Source: Neoscytalidium dimidiatum | Taxonomy: Eukaryota; Ascomycota; Dothideomycetes; Botryosphaeriales; Botryosphaeriaceae | DNA length: 64,000 nucleotides | Assembly: GCA_037367355.1 (NCBI GenBank) | Contig: CM074699.1 | Coordinates: forward strand, 3,286,001 to 3,350,000 | Direction of reading: 5' to 3' | In this document: piece after piece, positions 10,644-22,700 of the stretch | Layout of the letters: each line of letters opens with the position of its first letter | Position numbering within the stretch: the stretch's first letter is position 1 | Program-made: the position numbers and the translations under genes | The notes under the pieces: generated by a model | Databases searched by the model: none | What the model was told of the DNA's origin: nothing | The model's input: only the letters and a program-made list of their open reading frames with translations

Positions 10644-11839
10644 ATGGCTCAAATCCGGCTTGCAATCATCGGCCTATCTGCCACAAACCCCAGCAGCTGG
10701 GCGGCGGTCGCCCACTTGCCCTACCTCCTATCTCCTCGCGGTCAGGCTAAGTACAAGATCGTTGCCCTCTGTAACTCGAGCGTAGAGTCCGCGAGCACAG
10801 CGATTAGGACGTTCCAGCTACCGGCCAGCACTCGAGCATACGGCACTCCCGATGACCTTGCACAGGATGCCGACGTCGATTTCGTAGTGTGCAGTACCCG
10901 CGTCGACAAGCATTACGAGACCATCAAGCCCAGCATTGCTGCTGGCAAAGATATCTTTGTGGAATGGCCTCTTGCGTCAAATATCTCGCAGGTGTGGGAG
11001 CTAGCTAGTCTGGCTAGGGAGCAGATGTCTAAAGCTCTAATCGGCCTGCAAGGCACTGTTACTGCTCCGCTCCATGCGGTACGCAAAATTCTTGAAGAAG
11101 GCCGCATTGGTAAGGTTCTCAGCTCCGAGGTGAAGGCGAGGGGAGGCACCAGTGATCGCGATGCAATCCCGGAGTCTCTGAGATACTTCACCCACCTGGA
11201 GGTAGGAGGGAACGTGATCACGATTGCCTTCGGTCACTGTAAGCGTCTTTTCCTGGGTTCGTTGTGCTTCTATGCTCGTTGCACTAATACCTCATAGTGT
11301 GGGAGTTTCTGCAATCTATTCTTGGGGATGCCCAGGATATCCGAAGCCGACTTCAGGTGCAGAGGCCTGAAGTTGGGCTCATCTCCTCGAAGACAGGTAC
11401 GATCGTCGAGTCTATCAAGTCAGACGTGCCAGACCTTGTTTTTGTTACCGCCTTGTTGAAAGGTGACGGATACATTCAGGATGGCGCTTCTCTCCTCGTC
11501 AGCTTCCGTCAGGGTCAGCCTTTCCCTGGCGAGCCCCATCTGACGTGGACTATTCACGGAGAAAAGGGAGAGATTAAGTTTACAGCCGAAGGCGGAACGA
11601 CCCCACGCACTATGGCCTCGAGACCCATCAGAATCGAGCTTCACGATTTTTCCACCGGCCAGATTCAAGACGTCGGCTGGAGCTGGGAGCCCTGGCGTCT
11701 AGAACTCCCAATCGCGGCGCGCGGTGTTGCTGGGCTGTATGAGGCGTACGCTCGTGGGGATGAGACAGCCTATTCCAATTTTGAACATGCCTTGAGGCGC
11801 CATGAGCAGCTACAAGACGTCCTGTGCGGTCGGCGATGA
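10644..11839 (+). CDS. Gal80-like Gfo/Idh/MocA family protein
   Basis: Exons 10644-11238 and 11298-11839 are joined through a 59 nt intron (GTAAGC...CATAG, phase 1), giving 378 aa. The N-terminal Rossmann half starts IRLAIIGLSA, and the C-terminal half has the Gfo/Idh beta-sheet domain (HLTWTIHGEKGEIKF). The family's catalytic E-K-P motif reads E-W-P here (FVEWPLASN), and IGLQGTVTAPLHAVRKILEEG follows. The loss of the Lys and the arrangement around EW recall the Gal80 branch of the family, whose yeast member binds NAD(P) and represses a transcription factor without enzymatic activity. So this gene may encode a sensor or regulator rather than a dehydrogenase; D-galactose-dehydrogenase-like activity is the alternative. 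It sits divergent to the GST and upstream of the MFS gene. Confidence 0.85.
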
Positions 11840-13096
11840 CTTGTTTGCTGTGATAGCACGAAACCGTGGCTACTATGGGGAACGGGGACCGAGACACACA
11901 GATTTTGTCATGTGTATAGAGGATGCATCGTGCGCGAGAGCACCATGATCCTAGTATAATTAAAGGGTTTCAGTGTACAACTTGCCGAGGTCGGGTTCAG
12001 TAACATGTGCGGCGAATCCACGGTTGTGCGGAATTTGTATGTACTGTACTTCCAAGTGGGGAGCAGGAGAAGTCGCAGCGGCTTCTTAAAGAAGTGCGGA
12101 TAGAAAGCCTGCAACATGACAATGAGCCACAGCCGCTATGACGAGAGAACGTGACGCGTCCAGGCATCATCAAGATAGCAGCCGAGGGCTGTATGGGAAC
12201 CACGCCTGCAAGGAGTGAAGAAAGCAGGGCATTGACGTCAAGGAAGGGATCCCGTAAAGTACAAAAGCTCTTAGAGATGAATCACGCACGCAGAAAGCTG
12301 AAAAAGGACCACGATGCGCAAAAGGGAAGAATAGTGGGATGCCGCACGCTTTTCGAGGCAGAAGTTGGGATCGGGAAACAGGAGCTTAGCGTCCACGTCA
12401 CGAGCGCCTCATTGGTTCGGACGTTCAGACTGCTTCGCAAGTATGACACTCTGAGCCCTGGCTTTGTCTGTAGTGCTTTTATTTATCTGTTTTCAAATCG
12501 TTAAATAAAAGAGAGGGACCGTTTCTTTGCATATAGTGTGCTGGGACCTCGAATGAACCTGGATCCCGATACAGCTATTACGTAGAATAGCGACCCTTGT
12601 CCCTTAGTGCAGATAACTACGCTCTTCGAACAGTATCTTGATCGTTGTGGTTAACTCAGAATATTAATCCAGCTATTACTCAGTTCTACCCACCTGCTAT
12701 AGCGGAAGAGGCCGACTGTGATAGATTGCTCACTGGTGACAATAATCATGCATAGACAAAAGACATGTGGCCGCTGCTCGAGGACATGATGATTAATCGC
12801 TACTTCCGGACTGAACCTTAACTCCGCTCATAGATAAAAGCGTAGCTCAAGCTTTGACCTACATGAATTTATAAGCATTGCTACTACCAGCCTCTGCTCG
12901 GCCAATTGGATAAGTGGATCTACGTTCCGGAGGCTTCTGGCTACCTGATTAAGGCTAAATATGTGGGAATTCTGTGTAGCGGTATCCACAGCAGCAGTGG
13001 TGCCGGACTCATCTTTCTGCATCCATGGACAGCAAATATAAGGTTCTGAGGTTCCGGGTCGCTGCTATGAGCTGAGGCATCTTTGCAAATCGAGCT
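11840..13096. other. Intergenic region without recognised genes
   Basis: 1.26 kb without a credible gene. An open frame at 12151-12504 (+) is basic and low in family-like features, and is probably chance. The last 300 bp before the MFS start are the likely promoter, with no clear TATA box. Confidence 0.5.
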
Positions 13097-14766
13097 ATGG
13101 AAGCTAAGGAAGCTGAGTCTTTGTCGTCACCACAAATTGATGTCGAGCAGTCAGCATCTCCAAGGGAGGTGCATGGCTTTGCTTGGTTCCTCATCGTTGG
13201 ATCTGTTCTCTCTTCTACGTTCCTCTTTGGTCTCGATACCACCATTGTTGCAAACATTCAGCCCGCCGTCGTCGAACGCTTTGATGTGCTGTCCGACCTG
13301 CCTTGGCTTTTCACTGCTTTCATGCTGGGAGCCTCTGCGACCAATCTGTTCTGGTAAGCCTTTGCCGCACGTCCGATAACCTTGACTACTAACCCTCGTC
13401 CAGGGGTCAAGTTTACTGCCACATGAACACGAAATGGACGTACATGGGATGCATCGCGCTCTTTGAAGCTGGATCTGCGATATCCGGTGCTGCACCAACT
13501 ATGAACGCGATGATTGTTGGTCGTGCCATTTGCGGTGCGGGAGGGGCCGGAATGTACACCGGGGTCATGACATTTCTTTCGGTCTTGACAACGGAGGAGG
13601 AACGTGTGTTGTATCTGGCAATTCCTGGTCTAACCTGGGGCGCGGCTACCGTCCTGGGACCTATCATCGGCGGAGCATTTACGGAGAGTGGCGCGGGCTG
13701 GCGATTTGCTTTCTACCTCAACCTTTTCATCGGCGCATTCTTCGCTCCGGTGACCATCTTCCTGATACCTTCCAGAGACCCCCGGCCTGGCGCACGTGTG
13801 CTAGACCGCATGCGCAATCTCGACTGGGTCGGGCTCGTGCTGATAAGTGGCATCTACGTGAGCGGTCTCATGGCCATCTCATTTGGCGGTGTGCTCTATC
13901 CCTGGAACAGCGGGCGTACGATTGGCCTCCTTGTGGTCAGTGGCACTCTCACCATCATTTACTGGGTACAGCAGGCGTGCTGCTTTGGCGTGGCGAGAGA
14001 CTGCCGCACCATCCCCTTTGAGTTTCTACGCAACGTCACGCTTATGTACGCCTTCCTCCTCGAAACCTGCGCAGCCACCGCTGCCTTTGTCTCCATCTCC
14101 TTCCTTCCGCTCTACTTCCAATTCGTTCGCGGCGACTCCGCACTCTACGCCGGCGTGCGTCTCCTCCCCTTCGTCATCTTCCTCGTCCTCATGATCGTGT
14201 CCAATGGCTGGATCGCGACTCGCATCGGTCACATGACACCGCTCTTTCTCCTAGGCTCAGCGTTGGCGCTTGCCGGGGGGGCGCTCATGTACACGGTCGA
14301 CGAGACGACCAAAGTTGCAAAGATATATGGTTATACGATCTTACTTGGAGCCGGTGCGGGCATGTACCTGCAGCTGCCGTTCGCGGTGGCCCAGATGAGC
14401 ACCAAGCCTGCGCTGATCACGGTCGCGGTCGGTTTCATCTCCTGGGCGCAGCTCGCTGCGCCTGCCGTCACTGTGGCCGTATCGAACGCCATTTTTCTGA
14501 ACAAGGCTACCACGAACGTGGCTACTGCCATTCCCCAGGCCAGCCGCGAAGAGGTGTCCAGAATCATCTCAGGGGTTGATCCCGCATACCTCGGTGGTCT
14601 CTCCTCCACCGTCCGCGCTTCCATAGTGAGCGGGATCGTGAAGGCTATGCGCGACGTATACGTACTTGTCATAGTCGCGGGTGCTATTTCCCTCCTAGCG
14701 ACGGTAGTACTACTCGTTCGTGGGGACAAGCTTGGAAGACCGGCGCGCGCACTAATCGCCGCCTAA
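13097..14766 (+). CDS. MFS drug:H+ antiporter-type transporter
   Basis: Exons 13097-13353 and 13404-14766 are joined through a 50 nt intron (GTAAGC...CCAG), giving 539 aa. The first membrane segment carries LDTTIVAN, the signature of drug:H+ antiporters with 12 or 14 segments. DLPWLFTAFMLG and the glycine-rich AICGAGGAGMYTGVM with GLTWGAATVLGPIIGG match later conserved motifs (the last resembles antiporter motif C). The hydrophobic profile suggests 14 segments in the plasma membrane. In clusters such proteins export the end product or a toxic intermediate; uptake cannot be excluded. It is co-directional with the following SDR and FAD monooxygenase. Confidence 0.92.
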
Positions 14767-15235
14767 GGAGATACATCCCGCCTATCACATTTGTTATGCT
14801 CGCGTCCTTTCGCTAAAGCTAGCATAGATCGTAATACGAATCCTTATTTTCTCACACATCCCATTGAAGCTTGCCGGCGGGATGCGCGATTTGCTCTAAG
14901 GAGTTTAGCGTTTGCCAGCGAGCATCGTAGCCGTCATAAGCTCGCGTCCGTCTGAAAATGGGAGTGGCACCAGCGCTTTTCATCGCACCGCCCAGGATCC
15001 GAGTCAGGCATTCCTTTCGTTGCAAAAACTCGCAACATGATTACCAATACAACGACCGACAGCCGCTATACGGAGCCCGAGGAGAACCGAGGGATGCCGT
15101 AAGCACTCGCAACACCGGGTAGCATCTTCTGTATTTAGGTAGATGCGTGCCATACTGAGAATTCCTCAAGCCATTCAGAGATACTCAGCTAATTCTACGA
15201 CATTGACCGACCTTCTCACCTCCCAGATCTTCAAG
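14767..15235. other. Intergenic region upstream of the SDR
   Basis: 469 bp containing the MFS 3' end and the SDR promoter. An in-frame ATG at 15143 lies 31 codons upstream of the chosen SDR start. No clear control site was seen. Confidence 0.45.
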
Positions 15236-16243
15236 ATGGACGCTGACGCTTTTACGAAGCCCTTTCAGCTGACCAAAACGATGCGCCGCGGCCCCTACGC
15301 AGCCATTGACCCCGAGAACCCAAGCCTCAGCGCCACTGGCAAAGTTGTCATTGTCACTGGTGCAGGCGGGGGCGTCGGCAGTGTGAGTGTAGATGCGCAG
15401 GCGCGAGCGAGAGGGCTTCCGGCTGACGCAACCACATAACAGAAAGTCGCTAAGGCGTGGAGCCAAGCGGGTGCCAAAGCCATAGTACTTGTGGGCCGCA
15501 GCGCCGACGCGCTGAAGGACGTCGCGGGCGGTCTGCCGCATGCCGTCGTCCATCCCGCCGACGTCACGAGCGAGAAGGAGGTCGAGGCCCTCTTCGCGAG
15601 TGTCAAGGAAAAGTACGGCAGGCTCGACGCGCTTATCAACGCCGCGGGCACCATGCACCATGACGCTGGAATCCAGGACATCAGCCCCAATGCCTGGTGG
15701 CAGGACTTCGTATGTCGCAGTGGCGTCCGCAACGGCAGGCCATCGCGCGCAGAGCTGACTATCAGGCTCTAGGAAACCAACGTCAAAGCAACCTTTCTCA
15801 CGACCCATTTCTACGCTAAGCTCTTCGGCGGGTCCGGGACTGTGATTAACATCGTCTCGCTTGCGGCCTTCCTATCCGCTCCCAACATGTCGTCCTACTC
15901 GGCCGCGAAGCTCGCCCAGATCAAGTTCGGCGAGCTCGTCGGGCTCGAGCACCCGGGCCTGCGCGTCTTCTCCGTGCACCCGGGCCTTGTCGAAGCGGAG
16001 GACGGTCGTGGCATGGTGGTGCCCAATTTCACGCCGTTTGCGAAGGACAAGGCGATAATGACCGGGGGCCTCTCGCTCTTCCTGGCCACACCCCTGGCAG
16101 ATAAGTTGACGGGCACCTTCTTGTCCGCTAACTGGGATATCGACGAGGTTCTCTCGCACATCGATGAGATCGTTGAGCAGAAGCTCCTGACGGTGGGCAT
16201 TCGCGCTCAGCTCGGCCCCAACGGCCACCCCTGGTCCGCTTGA
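15236..16243 (+). CDS. Short-chain dehydrogenase/reductase (canonical)
   Basis: Exons 15236-15382, 15443-15709 and 15773-16243 (introns of 60 and 63 nt, both phase 0) give 294 aa. The Rossmann motif is TGAGGGVG (residues 41-48). The catalytic triad is visible as Ser167 and Tyr180-x-x-x-Lys184 (YSAAK). The N-terminus MDADAFTKPFQLTKTMRRGPY resembles the start of a common fungal SDR group, which is why the ATG at 15236 was preferred to the in-frame one at 15143. The enzyme should be a cytosolic NAD(P)-dependent carbonyl reductase or alcohol dehydrogenase of unknown substrate. The GC content is higher than in neighbouring genes. Confidence 0.88.
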
Positions 16244-17761
16244 GAGCTGAGCTGGCGCAAAAGCGGAATCTGGCCTACCGCCGTTTGTGTCCTCGCTGTG
16301 GATAGATAGGACGTAACGCTTAGCTTGAACTAGAGCTCGGTTGGCTTGGAATATGCACGTGTACATCGTGTTTTGCCGGGAGGTGACACCGTTGACAATG
16401 ATTACCAGACCCTTACGTGCTTCGTCGCATTGGATGACGGGAAAAGCTAGTTAGAGCTGTGCAGAAGGCGTGCTAACGTGTTTAGTGTTGTCTTTACCCG
16501 GCGCCCCCCAACCTTTTCTCCCCTTTCAGCGATGACGAGTTCTCGTGAGCGAGAATTCCAAGATGCTCTTGTGATTCCGTGTCCCCCGGAAGGCTAACCT
16601 TTGGCTGCAGTATGTCCTCAAGCATGGAGGCCTGACGCAAGACTTTGTTCCCGTTGCAAAGATGCGTCGTTCGTACAAGGCCGCCAGGTCTGATTACGTG
16701 TATAAGGTCGCTGTGCATGCACCATCGTATTGATTATGCGTCGGAGCACAGGATAGACCCATGCATGTTCCCTAAATGAAGCTGGCGCGCTGGAGCTTAA
16801 GCTGTGCATGTAATGCTTGAATCAAGGCGGTATTGTAGAACCGACAGTTCCTTCCTATACTCTATGAAGCAAATCCGGTACTACTAGTTTTATAATCCTG
16901 CTCTGAAATGTTCTTCTGCAACCATTGAATGTTCCACTACTAAATATATTCGTCTCTCCTCCTCTCGTAGTGGTGAGCTCTTATAATAGTAAGGTCGCCG
17001 CCGGTTCTCTTGCGCAATTTCTCGTAGTTGATAGGCTCGGTAAATAGAAGGCTATTCGACTGGCGGACGCGGGAGGCTATAGTACAAGACCGGCGGAAAA
17101 CTCGCGGTAGTTGAGGCTTAGAACAGCCCTGTCGATATTGACGCCCTGAGACTTTAAATTGTTAGCATGGGTAACGGGACGGTTAGAGATAAAATAGTTG
17201 ATGAACTAAGCAATGGTGAATAGCTAGTTGATGAGTGAGTAGCTAAACGCGCAGCTACATATAAATGACTAGGCAACTACTGTGCAAAGGCGGTGTAGTA
17301 ATGTACTGGACAATAAAATAGTAAGACACCAAACTACACAACGAAAAACAATGAAATAAGCCGCTGAAAAAACCTACTAGAGGTGTCAGTAGCCGACAGT
17401 AGGTTCCAGTAGGTTCCAGTAGGTGCCTGCAGGTGCCTGCGGGCTCTAACAATAGTTACGACGTTAGCGGTAGATATGGAGTTTCAGATATCATGGTGAG
17501 CTAAAATATTCCCGAGGATATGGTTACATTAGAACAACTTTGCTTGGTAACGTAAATCCGATTGTGTCTGCCGTCTCAAGCACAATCTGCCTCTTCCGAG
17601 GTTAATTGTCTCGATAATTTGTCGGACCGTCACTTTTCGCCTTGGAATATTGACATTCTCTGGGCCACGCTATAGGCTGGCTCTTCGGCTCGGACAATGT
17701 CGGGAATAAGACCGAGGGTACCCCGCACCGTAAGGAGCAGTATATACTCTTGTTTCCGCTC
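16244..17761. other. Long intergenic region
   Basis: About 1.5 kb without a credible gene. From about 16850 on it becomes AT-rich and contains simple repeats. The last 60 bp hold a TATATA element at 17741-17746 that probably serves the FAD monooxygenase. Confidence 0.5.
17395..17446. repeat. Short imperfect tandem repeat
   Basis: Imperfect 10-11 bp units of the type CAGTAGGTTC / CAGTAGGTGC / CTGCAGGTGC follow each other about five times. It lies in AT-rich intergenic DNA and is best read as a minisatellite. An open frame across it on the minus strand is probably accidental. Confidence 0.6.
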
Positions 17762-17814
17762 ATGTCAGATATATGATCCACGATCGAATCCTAAGAGTTG
17801 AAAACAATCCCTAA
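17762..17814 (+). promoter_or_regulatory. Two overlapping short uORFs ending at the FAD monooxygenase start
   Basis: A 4-codon uORF (17762-17776) overlaps the ATG of a 13-codon uORF (17773-17814). The second one ends in TAA whose last A is the first base of the main ATG (TAATG). If the transcript begins upstream of 17762, this arrangement would favour control by termination-reinitiation. A TATA-like TATATACT at 17741-17748 lies so close that the transcript might start inside or after the uORFs. Confidence 0.4.
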
Positions 17815-19167
17815 TGAGAAATCTACAAGTCGTCGTTGTGGGCGCTGGCATAGGGGGACTCCAAACGGCATTGGCTTTGGCTACAGATGGCCATAGAGTC
17901 ACCGTACTTGAAGCCGTTGGGGAGTTCCTCGAGGTATAGTCTTCGGTGAAAAATCTCAGGAGATTGAGCTGATACTTTGTAGGTCGGGGCCGGCATACGA
18001 GTACCGCCCAATTCATCGCGGCTGAGCCTCGCTTGGGGTGTCGATTTCGACTCCATCAAGAAGGAAACGTCCAGAGGAAACCGATTCGTTGATTGGAAAG
18101 GCAAGAATCTACTCGACTGTCCCTTCAACGACGTTGAATCCAAATATGGTGCTCCATATTACTTCATCCACCGGGCTGACCTCATCGACGCCCTCGTGAA
18201 GGCCGCTCAAAAAAACAGAAATATCACATTGAGAATGAACACCAAAGTTGAGGACTATGACTTCAACGCACCAGCGGTTAAGATACGCCATGGTGAATGG
18301 CTATCAGCTGATCTCGTCGTTTGCGCCGACGGTATCAAGTCCAGCGTCAGAAATGCCGTCAACGGAGTACCGATCGAGCCAGTGGATACTGGAGATGTGG
18401 CATATCGCATTCTTGTGCCTGCGAAGCCTCTCCTCGATGACCCTGCCATGACTTCTCTGGTCAGGGAGCCGTGGGCCGTGCATTGGATGGGTCCTGGGGC
18501 TCATGCGGTCGGCTACCCTCTACGCGGAGGCGAGATGTACAATGTCATCATCGACGTTACTCATGCCAGCGATCTCGGAAAGCCATTGGGCGTGAACGAG
18601 TGGCGGTCTGACGCGGACAATGCCCACCTCATCGAGCGGTTCAAGGACTGGTGTGAACCGGTTCGCAAACTCTGCCAAATCACCGGCACCTATCTGAAAT
18701 GGAAGCTCGCTGATTTCGACCAGCTGCAGCGCTGGGTTCACCCGAGCGGTAAAGTGGCTCTGTTGGGCGACGCGTGTCATCCCATGATGCCTTACATGGC
18801 TCAAGGGGCTGCACAAGCAACCGAGGATGCTGCGACTTTGGCGGCAGCGCTGAATAAGTTCGACAATATTCCTGAGGCATTGGACGCGTATCAGAGGCAA
18901 AGACTACCGCGAGCTGCGTATGTGGCTAAGAACACGAGGGTGTTACAGGAGTGGCTGCATCTGTATGACAGCCCCGAACGGGAACAGAGGGATGAAATGG
19001 CACGGCACAACGACGAGAATAATCCGTTTTACTGGGGTTACTCTCAGCGGCTAGATTGGTTGTTTGGGCATGACGCGCAGGAAATTGTGGTAGACGACCA
19101 GCTGCAAATTCCACCGCTACCACCAGCGCCAGTGACGTCTATATACAATTCGAAGGCGCAGTCCTAA
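17814..19167 (+). CDS. FAD-dependent monooxygenase (salicylate-hydroxylase-like)
   Basis: Exons 17814-17933 and 17983-19167 with a 49 nt intron (GTATAG...TGTAG, phase 0) give 434 aa. All three class A flavoprotein hydroxylase motifs are present: the dinucleotide GxGxxG (VVGAGIGGLQTALAL, residues 9-23), the DG motif (LVVCADGIKSSVR) and the GD motif (VALLGDACHPMMPYMAQGA) that binds the FAD ribityl chain. Enzymes of this group use NAD(P)H and O2 to hydroxylate, and sometimes decarboxylate, aromatic or cyclic substrates. The gene follows the transporter and SDR in the same direction, so it may supply the oxygenation step of the block. Confidence 0.92.
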
Positions 19168-19752
19168 GTCGTTTTTCTTTTCTTTTCTTTTTTTTTTCAG
19201 CAAGGTGAGCTTGAGTCGAACCAGGATCCCGATGAAATCTTCGAACAATGCTTGGGCGTATTCAGAATGCAGACACTTCTTCATAGCTTGAGACGGTACC
19301 CCCGCGGTTCGTGTAGCAATGATTCGTTTCAGACTACGACGTGATTCTGGTCAGGACGGCGCGAAGATGCATGTGACATATCGAATATGCAGAAATAATG
19401 GTAATGTAGTGGAGGCGGAGCTGGGGAGCGTGCCGAGGCGGGTCGCGTCGTTTCGTGCACACGTCGGGATCTGAGCAAGCAAAGGTGGCCACCTGGGGAG
19501 GGCCTGATTGGGCAAATAAAGTGTGGCTGGCGGCCACGACTTCATTTTTCGGAGACGCTTTGGACGCGTCCCGCGGGCCCAAGCTTTACCGCAGCGCGTC
19601 GTCGAAGCTTTGCCAAAAATCACACATTCCTCCCTAATAGTCGAAACCACCATAGACGGTCTGCGTGGTAGCCTCCTGTTCACGAGTCAATGCCTTCTCT
19701 TGCATGCATACCAGTAGAGTAACCGAACGACCAGAGCACCCCCACCGGCTCC
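19168..19752. other. Intergenic region with T-rich tract
   Basis: A pyrimidine-rich tract (runs of T broken by single C) occupies about 19170-19198, just after the monooxygenase stop. The remainder is the probable promoter of the large gene at 19753. No TATA box is evident, as is common for housekeeping-type genes. Confidence 0.45.
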
Positions 19753-22700
19753 ATGGCACCGCAGTGCCAGGCCCTCAATCTCACCGATGAGCGGCGCTGC
19801 ACCGAGGCCGCCACTAACATCAACGGCCTCTTCTGCCACTTCCACTCACGCCAGGTCTACGGCCTTTACAAAGGGTACAAGCGCCGCAATGCCCAGCTCG
19901 ATTACCTGATCGCCCATCCGCCCCCCTTCCTCCGCGACCAGCGCGACACGCCGCTCTCCAAAATCGAATTCTCCACTGTCTCGAGCGAGGACGAGCTCAA
20001 GGCTCTGCACGACCACCTGTTCGAGCGGCACGCCCTCCTCGACCGCGTCATCCGCGCCCGCAAGCTGCACCACTCGCGCTTCTACGCCCTCGAGCTCGAC
20101 TACGGCCACCAGCACTACCTCGACCACCTGCAGGCCCAGAAGCACGTCGTGCTGCGCGCCCTCGAGCGCGTCGAGCGCCGCACCGCCGAGGTCCTGTACG
20201 AGCGGCAGAAATGGTTCAAGTGGGTGCGCCGGCTGGAGGACCAGGAGGAGAAGGCCCGCGACGCCGAGAAGAAGAAGCTCAAGCAGGAGGCCGCCCTGCT
20301 CAGGCGCCATTGGAAGGAGGTCGAGGCCCGCATGCGCGAGCTGCGCGCCCGCGAGGAGCAGAAGCGCCAGGACGAGTTCCTGAACAAAGCGGTGGAGGAA
20401 CGGAAGCGCTTGGATGAGGCGTCGGCCGATGATGAGTGGGATCCCATCGATGACGTCGTTGAGGATGAGCGCGGCAATTACATCGACCTTCTGAAGCTCT
20501 TCTTGTGGCAGGACACGGCTCGCGATGGCATAAGCACGGAGGACAATGTCGATAAGGCTGCAGGCAGTAATCAGGCAACGCCTGCGGACAAGGAGAATGT
20601 GGCACCATCTGAAGATGGCACTGACCGGGCCCGGGAGAGAGCTGCAGATGGTCCCAAGTCGAAATCTGCAAAGAAGCGCGCAAGGCAGAAGGCGAAAGCT
20701 GCAGGAGAGCAGCAGCAACAGGTGCAGATAAAACCCGGCGAAGTGCATGTTGAGAGCAGGGACGACGTTCGGAAGCGTCTTCGGGAAGGCCAGAAGGTTG
20801 AGCGAGGGCCAGGCTGGAAGCTCCATGGCACTGTCGAGAACCCCGCTGCCATCGTTGATCGCATGCCGCCAGTTCCCGATGAGGAAATCGACATCCTGCT
20901 GGCTCAGATCCACGAGATCAAGCAGCTCCTCTTCTGCCGTCTGCTCCTTTCCCACGCAGCTCTACTTCCTATTGCACTCCGCGCCAACAGTGTCGAAGAG
21001 TTCTTAGCCAATGAGGAAGTCACAAATACTGACCTTCGTGATCTCTGCCTAAAAATGGAGCAGCCCGGCTTGCAAGAGCTTCGTGATGCTTGTGCGGATT
21101 TGGAACGCAGCGAGAATGAAGAAGAAGAAGATGATGATGATGATGAGGAAATACCGGTCGCTCGCAATCGTAATGACCGCTACCATCTAGTCAGGAACCT
21201 CGCTCTCCCTCGCTCATATCAAACAAAGCGTGAGAAGGCTCTGAAGCAGCGCCGTGAGAAGGCCTTGGCCGACGCCTCGGGAGGAAGTACTATGGTTGAC
21301 TTCGGTGACATCGATGACCAGGGTCAATATAGCGTCAAGAAGATCCGGGTCAAGGTCTGCGGAAAATGGATCTACAACTATCCCAGCGAAAAGGCCATGT
21401 CGCGCGGTGGTTGGCTGCAATTCTCTATCATCGCGAAGAATTGCAGTCTCTTTGATGCCGTGAGCCTGTGCCGCAACTGGGACGAGTTTTTCGAACTCAG
21501 CATCCTTGCCACCTATCAATATTTCCCATCGGGTGCCTGGTCTGCTTGGGTTGGTGATCAGATGCGGCAGCAGGTATTGCAGCTGGTACGTTTCCTTTCC
21601 CGTGTTCTAGGCGCTGCAAAGCTAACTGATGGGTCAGGGCTTTATTCCCTACTTCCAGATGGAAACGGCCGACAAGTACACAATGCGTACACAGACTGGT
21701 TCCCGTAGCCACCACGGTCGCCAGCACCAGGTTCTCGAAGCCCGAAACTTCGTCTGTGCGCATCTGAAGCGCAATGATCCTGTCTCCCGCCGTTTCATTC
21801 AGTATATCGTCATGCAAAGCAACGCCATGGTCGCACTCGTTCGAGATGTCAAGAATGGCAATATCGTTGCTCAGCCGCCTAACTGTGAACTCTGGCTTGC
21901 CCGGGAGAAATCAGGCCTCGGCCGCGCTTCTCGAAACGAATGGAACATCATCAAGCAGGTTGGACCCGACTTCTTTGAAGATGTGGACCGTCATCGGCAA
22001 TGGCACTTCAATTTCAAGGAGTTCTATGACGTCATCATCTGGGATCTCGAGCCTGGCTGCCACTTCTCCCATCTGTACAACGGTATTCAAACCGCAATGA
22101 TCAAAGCCCGCCGGTTTAAAGTGGGCCTCGACCTTTATAGGCCTTCGGAACACATCCTGCGCACCATCACAAGGGACAAGGACACTCAGCGTACGCGGGA
22201 CATTAAGCCTGGCGAAGAGGTCCCCAGCATCTGGTATGACTTCTTCAGGGCACTAGTCAACGCACAATCGCTAACATTAAGTCACAGGGATGATGTCAAC
22301 AGTGACAGCAACCGCGTAATGTTCTTCACTGATGATGCTGAATCTCCTGAGGAGCTTTGCGAAGAAATGCCGAAAGAATGGCAGTACACTGAAGCTGACC
22401 GACTCGAGGACGAGGTTCTCTTCCCGTGGGAGAACAAGGGTGCCAGCGTTTCTGGGCATGCTCGACTCACGGAAGGTAAGTCTGGTGATGATGAAGAGAG
22501 CTTGCTGGCTACTCAAGGGAGAATGCACAAGTTCGAGAATCTTGGCCCGAATATCAAGAAGTTTGCCTACGACCTCGACACCGATGAAGAGATCAGCGAC
22601 TTTGAGTGTAATTCAGAGTGCACCTCCAACTGCGACAAGCACGAGCAGGGCCGGCTGGGATGGTACTCGGATGAAGACGATACTGACTTCAATGAAAATG

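Noticed and set aside
12151..12504. 117 aa open frame (+)
   Set aside because: Starts in sequence without leader features, has no recognisable motif and no splice signals.
17255..17452. 65 aa hydrophobic minus-strand frame
   Set aside because: It runs through a short tandem repeat, and its composition follows from the repeat.
3300..19200. Search for a PKS, NRPS or terpene synthase core gene
   Set aside because: None of the typical motifs or long multi-domain frames is present in or near the block.
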